From: Umbilicaria muhlenbergii
Taxonomy: Eukaryota > Ascomycota > Lecanoromycetes > Umbilicariales > Umbilicariaceae
Assembly: GCA_000611775.1 (NCBI GenBank)
Contig: KK106986.1
Coordinates: 310,001-374,000 of the forward strand
DNA: 64,000 bases
Reading direction: 5' to 3'
In this document: positions 53,448 through 64,000 of the stretch, piece by piece
How positions within the stretch are numbered: the stretch's first letter is position 1
How the letters are laid out: each line of letters begins with the position of its first letter
Made by a program: the position numbers and the translations under genes
The notes under the pieces: model-generated
What the model was told of the DNA's origin: nothing
Seen by the model: the letters and a program-made list of their open reading frames with translations, nothing else
The model's database searches: none

Positions 53448-55054
53448 CTAGGAAGGCGGAGCAGCAGTATTCTGAGTCGGCAGCACGCGCTGCACGCACC
53501 CGAACCGCGTATTACCCTGATCGAAGATCTGCCCCGAACCAAGAACATCAGTATCCCAATCTCTCTCTCTCTCTCTCATGTGAGACCCTCCTGGGAGCAA
53601 AGGGGGAAAAGAGGGGAAAGCGAAAACATACGGCATAAACCCCCTTCAGAAACACATCCCCCAAAATATCAAACGTCATATCCCCGCGGCTCTGGATGCC
53701 CCCGTACACCCACCCGCTCTCCGCGGCCGCAAACCCCAACGCCTCCTTCTGCACCGCAAACTGCTCGGTCCCGACCGCAAACGTCACGGTCGGCAGCTGC
53801 GCCGCCGCCGTGCCGCTCGGGAACACATACCCCTGCTGCGCGGCGTCGTACTTGGCGCCGGGGATGGCCGCGTAGATGGCCTTGCAGGTGGCGTCGTCGA
53901 CGAGACAGAGCGTGGTGCCCGTGTCCGCGATGGCGGTATTGGCCGCGCGCGGGACGGCCGTGCCGTTGACGGACGCCGAGGCGGAGTCGAACATCCAGAA
54001 GCCCTGGGAGTTGTCGACGGGGGTGTAGTAGATGTCGGACTCGGCGACGCCGGCGGCGGTCAGGGTGGCCGGGTCGATGAAGCCGAAGGTGTAGAAGGAT
54101 TCGCCTTCGTTGCCGGGGTCGGAGGCGTCGCGCCAGGAGCCCAGGTGCGCGGTGAAGAGCTCCATTTCTTTGGGGATGTCTTCTTGCAGGATCATGTTCT
54201 CGACCGGGGTGGTGGCGGGCTTCGGGGTGACGGTGTTGATGGTGCCCCAGGCGAGGCCGAGCAGGCCGTCGCTGGTGTCTTGCTGGAACTCGGCGGAGAG
54301 GGTTTTGGCGAGCTCGATGGTTTGGTTCTTGACGACGAGGCCGCCGAGGACGATGTTGTCCGTGCCGACGGTGCCGGAGGCCGAGGAGTTGTCGCCGTAG
54401 GAGATCTTCCAGGAGGAGCCTGTGGTGGCTTTGAAGGTGCTGGACTGCTTGGGGTCGTAGAGGGTGTGGCCTTTGGCTGAGGAGGTCACACTGGATGGGA
54501 GCTCGGTGGACCAGACCTGTATAGCGTGAGGTATTAGCCGTGGGGGCTCTCGAAGGAGGTAGTCTGCGTACCCAGAGATCTGCGGACCCGGTGTCAAAGT
54601 CCAGGTTGAATGTCTTGCCCGGAGTGCCAATGGTGACAGGGCAGAGGTACTCCGAGTCGTTCTGCTGGTCTTCTGCGGTGACTTCTCCGGTCTCGCCGCT
54701 TGTGGGATCCTTTTTCCGGAGGACTTGCTGGACGCGTGCCTTTCCGCCTACCGCATGTTCTACGCCGTGCTTGCCCTGTTGCTGCATCTAACAGAGGAAA
54801 GTGGTCAGTCTTTGAGGATCTCCAGGTACTGCTATTGGATTCAAATGTAAAACCTTCCGCCATGAACCCCGAAGCAGTGTTGAGAATGACCACTTCTGCT
54901 TGGGGTCCCGTACCTTGCTTCCCATGTAGTAAGGACCCTCCAAGGTGGGGCAAAAGTTGTATTTGCGAAGAAGGTAAACATAGGACTTGGGCCCTGAGCG
55001 CTTGTACTTAGGGTTGTAGACGCGCTTGATCTTCTGGAGCTGAGTGCTAGCCAT
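53448..55054 (-). CDS. Pepsin-like aspartic protease (A1) without signal peptide
   Basis: Four exons. Starts [20 protein letters not shown] at 55054. The propeptide-like region ([20 protein letters not shown], then [18 protein letters not shown]) is followed by the A1 fold: [20 protein letters not shown] with the first catalytic DTGS, the flap [38 protein letters not shown], and the second catalytic [11 protein letters not shown]. The end is [13 protein letters not shown] joined by a (CT)-rich intron to [15 protein letters not shown]. Both aspartates are present, so it should be active. The N-terminus has no hydrophobic signal peptide, unlike secreted aspergillopepsins, so it may be intracellular or exported unconventionally; an unseen upstream exon is the alternative. 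Confidence 0.88.
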
Positions 55055-56747
55055 GATTGCGGTTTGTTTCTGTTGTAATAGGTCTTGTTGATAGTAAGAA
55101 TGATGTACTTCAGGACGTAGGAATGATAGAAAGAAAACACAATTTGCTGAAACGAGGGAGGTTTATATCTTGTTGGCTCTCAAGGGATAAGCCTTCCAGG
55201 GTGGGGAAGGAGGGCTCATCGCTGCCTTCCTCACGCACAGCCAGAAGCAGGCACGGGGCAAAGTGATGCAGGACCGGTGATCATCGACCCGGCACTTGTC
55301 TCAGCCGGCCACAGCAAACAAAGAGAGGGGCACGGCTTGCTTGGTCTGTGGCGGCATGATTCTGTCGATTCACGCATTATCTTTTGGGTTCGGGTCACAC
55401 CCTTGAACGCCAGCCTTTGGGAAGCCTCGACGAATGACAGTGGGGGGAGGGCGAACAGGTCGACTCAGGATGACCGCTATCCCGTTATCATCAAGCTCCC
55501 CGAGCCTCTCCACACAGAGATAAGCGCCAGCTGGGCCCTTCCTCCGACCTATCCAAGTCAAGTTACGAGTGATGCACCGGGCATGTGCCGATCTCCCATT
55601 GTTCAGGGTTGCTAGCTTGTTTGTTGTGTGTCTCGCAGGGTATGTGTCCTGGAGGTATTTCTCTATTCATCACATCTTCACAAAGAAAAGGGCGGCGCAT
55701 GACGAAGGCAATGACGCCGCTGTGTGTTGGTCTGTTGTACCCCCTTCGGTGGAAGGGGAAGGTAGGACAAAGTTCTGACCGCCTAGCGGACGGCAGGCTT
55801 GGTTAATGATCCTCTTGTCCAACGCCAACATGGGAGGGGCCGCTGTCCGCTTACCGGTAGCTTATCGCCTGGAACAATTGGCCACGGGGTACAAGAAACG
55901 GCTTTGATAAGCTCGATAAGGTACCAGGCGCAGGGACACCGCTGGACAACCTGTTGATGACTTGACAGCAAATGTGATGTCCCGACACACATGGACGCAA
56001 GAGTGGAGGTTCTGGAGGCCAATGACTTCTAGCAGTCGCACTTCAGCTGCTCTGTCAGTATACATCTTGCACCTTGCTTGCTACTTGTTGAGTATTCGAG
56101 GGGAGCATCACCGGGGGAGGACTGTCATTTGCTTTGTCCCTGCGCTTGCCACCTGGTGAGACTCCATCCGGTCTTCTGGAGCTACCCTACCCTCGGGTTC
56201 TGCACAACGATCTCGGTCCCTTGTCTCTGTTGCCTGCTTGATGCTATGTAACCAGACCCCATGTGTGACGTAGGTCTGATCACCGCTTGATGTTGGTCAA
56301 AAGAAAGTGGCTATTTGCATCGGAGGAGCCTCTCCATAATCCAATGACAAAGGGGAGTGTTCAGACATCTTTCGGTTACACAATTGTAACCTCAATGTCT
56401 TCTAGCTACACGTTGAGTAGTTTGAAGAGATTCCTTTGCTTACTGAACAAACCAAGGGGGTCTCAAGATAATGCAAAACACTTTTTCTGCTTTTAGAAAC
56501 ACTTCCTATGAAGAATGAATAATTCTAATCTTCAGCTACCCAGTGGAGTAGACTCGTGGATGTCGTGGATGCCCTCATGCCGCGCCACAGCACCTACGCT
56601 AGAATAGCCCATCAACCGCAGGGGCTTGGACAACGATACACTCCGTCCAGCAACACCGTATCCCCAAACGCTATGCGAAGGGAAGAAGCCGTAAGCACGA
56701 CAAGACGTTACTCCTAAAACTCTCGGCTGGAGACACCAAACCTCTTC
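55055..56747. other. 1.7-kb gap
   Basis: Lies between the start of the aspartic protease gene and the stop of SNF1. Open frames are short and not protein-like. I see no repeat, RNA gene or element ends. Confidence 0.6.
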
Positions 56748-59439
<2,692 letters not shown>

Positions 59440-60992
59440 TCTGGCGTTTTAAGCTTGCAGATGTGCGCCGACTTCGTTCCGCACTGGCGTTACACTCGGG
59501 CTGCAGAGGCTGCGGGTGTTATCTCAATGATCATGTTGTCACACGCAATGTACATGAACGAGATCCATGAACGCGGGAGCATACCTGAGAGTGGGCTGTA
59601 ACTTGCCTGGCCGCAGAGACGGGGGCTATGACCGGGGCAGTTGGGAGCGTGGGTTTTTGGTAAGGTTCGAGCAGGCGTCAAGCGTGGATGCGAGGAGCCG
59701 GCAAGGCCGCCGCGAAAGGCTGCCTCCGAGCACCCAACTTGTTTGGTTGGGTCTAGAGCGCTTCAGGGCGGATAGGGAAGCTGTCGACACGTCGAGCTAC
59801 GACGGTTCAATGAGTTCTAAGAAGGAGATTGTCGCGCTGTCGGGCGGGTTGGGGCATGGGATTGGCCGGAGGAATGGGTAAAGGTTGTGCACTGAGTTCG
59901 ACTGAAGGATAGGGTCACAATCGAAGACGACTTTCTGCGGTCTTTTAAGGACGCCTACGTGTTTTGCTACGCCAGTGGGATCACGGATTGACACAGCATG
60001 AAGCCGCCAGGATGGTGCGGCTGTGAATTCCTGGTGGGGGAAGTGATCTGCCGGCTCGAGATTTGTCTCCACAAAAATGCCAAGCAAGTGGGCGGCGCAC
60101 AACGCGAAGGCGCTTCTTCGCCTCTTGCCGCTCCGTCAGCCCTATCACTGACTTTTCGCAGACGTCGGCATTCCAGCTTCCACGCCGGCTCGCACATCGC
60201 TCCGCAGCCGTTGCGCCTGTTGACGTGGCCTTCTCATCATCGGCCGCGAGTCATTGAGACTGTTGGCCTGAATCTCCCAGCCTTCGGCGGGGTTCGCAAT
60301 CATCTCCTCCTCTGAGATTCTGTACAATGGCTCCCGTAGTTTCTCTAGAATACCTTAAGGGCACAACAAAGCCTTTCGGATTTCCTACAGCGCCGGGAGT
60401 AAGGTAGGTATGTGCTAGATCTTCACAAGGGCTTACAACAATCGCGATGTACTTTGAATTCTGTTTCCATCATGCTTACCCCGTAATCAGCGAAGTCAGA
60501 CAGACTAACTCTGCCAGGCGTGGGGTCAGAACAAATGGCAATTTTGATAAGGGGACCCTCAACGTCACAATGCACCGACCTTCGACCTCAAGGATATGAT
60601 TTCTGAAATTTTTAGGAGCTGTTGAGCTTTGTATCCGCAGTGACGTGATTCCAGATATGGCACTCTATTGTTCATTTATTGCTAGGGGCTACCTAGATCC
60701 TCTTAGTTGGGACCACCACTTATTTTAAACCACGCCTACTGCGAGCGATATCCTCAACCCTTCTGACGTTATGAGCAAGTGCACACAGAGGGCCCGCCAT
60801 GAGATGCAAACACTAGGGCAAACTAGTCGACAGAAAGTGCGCTCAATCTTGAAACGTGCATTTGGAGGTATGAAATAAACCGTGGGTAGCTTGCCACTGC
60901 TCTTCAATGTCCTAGATAGGCCGTCTGGACATAGCCCTATGTACAGTGTTAGGACTGCAGCAATCGCCAAATAGGCCGTGTGCTTGCCAGTC
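59440..60992. other. SNF1 promoter side and gap
   Basis: About 1.5 kb. It must contain the SNF1 promoter on its left. A short two-exon reading frame at 60327-60599 is the only coding candidate. No repeat or RNA gene is apparent. Confidence 0.55.
60327..60599 (+). CDS. Possible tiny spliced gene or orphan 5' exon
   Basis: An ATG at 60327 (MAPVVSLEYLKGTTKPFGFP) runs to 60403, where a strong donor GTAGGTATGT begins. A good acceptor with a CTAAC branch site lies at 60517, and joining them gives a 52-residue frame (RGVRTNGNFDKGTLNVTMHR) ending TGA at 60597-60599. Splice signals are better than expected by chance, but no family is recognised. It may be the surviving start of a longer gene whose rest has been lost. 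Confidence 0.25.
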
Positions 60993-63378
60993 TTAAGCAT
61001 ACCTCCTCTTCTCCGCAATGTGGCTTGCGCCTCTTCCGGAGATGATCTTGCGAGCTTCGTCCAAACTAGATATCTGTACTTTCAACTCCTCACGTGTACT
61101 GGATGTCGCAAAGTCCTCAGCAGCAATAGCTGCAATCTCTCCGGCACTGGGTTCTCCCACGTACTCAGGGTTGAAGATATTGACCGGTCCCTCAGGGCCA
61201 AGGAGGATTTTCTCGACGCACTGAATGTTCACGTTATCGATGAACCGCTTCAGAGCGACCTTGTAGTACGCCTTGACTGTATCATGGATCTGGTGGATCG
61301 CTGCCGTTTCGTTGCTAAGGTGCACTAAGCCTGTCATTGCAGAGAAGTTGATGGGAGCCGCAGTGCCATCCTGAAAACCGAGTTTCTACAATGCGGCTAG
61401 GAAACGCTCGTTGGTCGCCTTGGCTAAGCTGTCCGCAAAGTAGTGATTAGTTGTTTGCAGCAGTCCAGATTGCTCATCTTGCAGTAGACTGTGAAGCTCC
61501 TCCCACGCCTTGGACAGACTGCTACTGATTTCCGGATCCACCCGATCACATATCTTCTTGCGAATTGTCTCGTCGGGGCAGCTTCGATCAAAGAGTGTTT
61601 CGTTGCCGTCACTGATGATCTGAATAACTTTCTCAACATGCTCTGCGGCAATATCTTTCCAGTGGAGAGTCTGATGACGAAATAACGCCTCTTGCACAGC
61701 GGGATTGCTCTGCCCTAGAAGCTCCCTACCTCTAGACGTTCTGTAGAGGGGGGTCTTGATTTCCTGATAGATGTTTGGGTTAGAGGTTGGAAGGACTTGA
61801 CCCTTTGCTGTCACTGGGTCGTCGAAGCTCGCTTCTGTTGAGCGGAATGGCATGGTTTGGCCTTCAGTCAGCATAGCGCGATTGAATACATCATGAGCAT
61901 CTTGGATATGCATGCGTATCTTCGATGGATGGAAGCCTTCCTCGTAGTATCGCCCGTTGAGAGAGTCCTCCACAGACCTCTGATAGTTCCCTGCCAGGTT
62001 GATGAGATACTGCAACTGTTTGTGAGTGGTCTGTCGAGGAGGTCCTATTTCCTCAAGCTCCGTTCTAGCCTGGGTAAATGGGTGTCGATCTCCTTGCAAA
62101 TCTCTGGGAACTCATTTGCGACATGATCAGACAGCAGTTTGCCAAGGGAAGCCTTTAAAGACGCAATGCCGACACGCTTCTTGTCCAACACGTTCCAAGG
62201 GGCCGTCTTGAAGAACGACTTCTCGATCTCGTGACGTTCGTCAATGGAGACACCGGATTTAATCTCCTGTGTGGTTCTGTTACGCACGCAGAACCAGCCA
62301 TGGGTAAGCTTCTCAATCTGGTTTTGCGCGATTCTCAACGCCTACAACGCGGCTTAGCCAATAGTAAGAGAACCAGGGAATTGAGAACTCACGGTTGGCT
62401 CATCACCTTTTTGTAGAGCATCGCACTTCGTCATGATACCGACGGTCCTGATTCCCTCCTTATCCGCAGCCTTTGCAATGCGGAAGACCTCCTGGTTCGC
62501 AAGATTATTACGGCCGTCCATGACCGCCCTAAGCACGTCAGAACATGTATAAGCTTGAAGAACCAGAGGCCCTTACATGATGATTGTTCTTCGGTCTTGC
62601 ACATAGCTTTCGATTAATCTGCGGATGATCTTGCTGTCCTCGGTCGTCTAGTATTTCGTTGGATCCGAAGTGATTCTGCTTAGCTGTGCTTCCTATCCTA
62701 TCTGTTCAAGCTTACTGTGAAAGAGGCCTGGGCAGTCAACAAAGGAAAGGTGATGCTGGTGTGGTCCAGATATCTCGATCTTAAGCACGTCGTTCGAGAA
62801 CCTCTTGTCAATATTTTCAATGTCATCTCCAGTCGCTGGCAAACCCATACAAGCAGAAGCCTGGCAAGGTAGTGTTTAGCCATACTTGCCAAATGTAATA
62901 CAGAATCGTGAGAAGCTTCTTACTTGATCTAAGATGTGGGCGAGGCTCTGCTCAGAAAACTCAATCATAGCACTTGAGAAGCCTCCGAGGACTTTTTGTC
63001 CCTATCATTCGCATCTGCAACCGGGATGATTGAAACTTTGATAGTCTCGTGGCTAGTTCTAGAACGCCTAAAGACGATCTGCGTCACAAAGCGGGTGCAC
63101 AGCTGGCTGGAAACTGGGACAGGTAGGCCAGTGAGACCCTCGAGGAGAGAGCTCTTGCCAGAACTCTGATCACCAACAACCACGAGCTACAGAGCTGGTT
63201 AGCAACGGTTGATAATTGAAAGGATTTGCAACAAGATAGTGTGCTTGTATCATACTTGAGGCAAATTGATTTCTGCGCCTACACCAAGTTCTCGAAGCTG
63301 GTCAATCTTCCGGAGCTGCTCCACACGCTCTTGGGTCTCCATTGACTCTACTTCAAACTTAAGGGTCCGCTTCGTCAT
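60993..63378 (-). pseudogene. Dynamin/Mx-like large GTPase, decayed
   Basis: Reverse-strand exons spell a dynamin-family GTPase. MTKRTLKFEVESMETQERVE starts at 63378; the P-loop is GDQSSGKSSLLEGLTG, G2 region LCTRFVTQIVFRR, G3 LSFVDCPGLFH, VMDGRNNLANQEVFRIAKAA, G4 GIMTKCDALQKGDEP, then a stalk (QTLHWKDIAAEHVEKVIQII) and a GED (TVKAYYKVALKRFIDNVNIQ). Several lesions are visible: a one-base frameshift at the A-run 62992-62996, a TAG in KY-stop-TTEDSKII (62648-62650) with no usable acceptor joining the preceding exon in phase, a frameshift near 62072-62080 before ARTELEEIGPP, and a TAG at 61386-61388 before KLGFQDG. Fungal relatives are often annotated as interferon-induced Mx-type proteins; function is unknown. 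Assembly error cannot be excluded for single-base cases. Confidence 0.75.
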
Positions 63379-64000
63379 CCTGCTGACTGGAGCTTGGCCA
63401 ACGGGGGAACTTCTAAGTGCGCCGTGAGATGTCGGCGACAGTTTGATATGGTGACCGCTGAAGATTCGCAGTGACCTACGAGAGCAGAGGATTACGAAGC
63501 GATGAGGGGCTTCCGAACACGAATGAGCGAATACGCTGTGAAGTCAATGATTCCATATGATAGACACTTCAAGAAAGTGGCGAGTTGGAGGTAGAGGTGT
63601 AAGTGAAAGTCGAGGGCATTGGGAGCCGCGGAAGGTGGTGAGGTGAGGTTTGATCGAGAATGTAGAAGGCAGATGGTGAGCTAGTAGTTTTTGAGCTCAT
63701 TCACTTCGAATCTCTAGAGTGTATGGTGAATGAGAACGTGAATAATTGAGCCTTCTGAAGTGCAAGTAGCAAATGAGATTTTATATGCTCTTTAAGTCTC
63801 CATTTCTGTAAACAGGTCATGACGACGTCCAGCCTTTAGATCATTATATCAGTAAAGGATCAAAGGCAATAGCACAATCAGACGAAGGCTCGGGATGCGT
63901 TTTGTAACCGAGCATGTGGTGATTGATAATCTGCAAGGGCTGATGATGAGCACAGATCAAGCTCGATAAGGGGAGACAGTCGCAGCTTCTGCTCGCCTTG
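63379..64000. other. Right flank
   Basis: Upstream of the dynamin-like pseudogene; it should contain its former promoter. The reverse frame upstream of 63378 is open for about 20 more codons without an ATG. No other gene is seen. Confidence 0.55.

Noticed and set aside
53669-54787. Arginine-rich alternate frame of 372 residues over the protease gene
   Set aside because: The arginine/histidine-rich part is a shadow of the GC-rich aspartic protease exon in another frame; only its first 60 residues belong to the real protein.

Overview
The window is nuclear DNA from a filamentous ascomycete (Pezizomycotina). Genes are compact, introns are short (about 45-120 bases) GT-AG introns, and there are clear fungal orthologues: the SNF1 kinase, TOM70, cytosolic tryptophanyl-tRNA synthetase, an IEC3-type INO80 subunit, an NBR1 homologue with four ZZ fingers, a HeLo-like/ankyrin protein and a SERAC1-like hydrolase. 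The F-box-like paralogues and overall style suggest Dothideomycetes, but that placement is inference.

Layout. 1-7.7 kb: a HIRAN-SNF2-RING DNA translocase, a decayed reading frame of unknown family, and two unrecognised genes. 7.7-18 kb: a sparse region with a nine-segment membrane protein, a SERAC1-like hydrolase with a beta-propeller-like tail, a 600-base TA-flanked element containing a perfect 76-base palindrome, and a 1,169-base DNA transposon with perfect 46-base terminal inverted repeats and an 8-base target duplication. 18-24.7 kb: an amino acid permease, a HeLo-like/ankyrin protein and a LINE relic. 24.7-31.5 kb: a dense housekeeping block (NOP13-like RNA-binding protein, IEC3, a divergent protein kinase, a secreted DUF3455 protein). 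31.5-36.6 kb: poor in intact genes, with a Sec14/SFH5-like pseudogene next to an aminoglycoside-phosphotransferase-family pseudogene. 36.6-48.4 kb: TOM70, an ABZ2-like lyase, an F-box-like pseudogene and its intact paralogue, tryptophanyl-tRNA synthetase, a PRELI/UPS lipid-transfer protein and a Barentsz-domain protein. 48.4-64 kb: NBR1, an aspartic protease without signal peptide, SNF1, and a dynamin/Mx-like GTPase gene carrying several disabling changes.

The genes do not form a metabolic cluster. Three themes recur: mitochondrial biogenesis (TOM70, UPS), nutrient and stress control (SNF1, NBR1 selective autophagy, and a GCN4/CPC1-type palindrome between WRS1 and UPS), and an accessory layer of defence-like or fast-evolving families (HeLo-like/ankyrin, SERAC1-like, dynamin/Mx-like, F-box-like, APH) associated with mobile-element remains and pseudogenes. 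I found no tRNA, rRNA or CRISPR array, and no LTR or virus-derived element that I could support. No wholly new system is proven. The best leads are the palindrome-bearing element, the young transposon and the decayed accessory genes.
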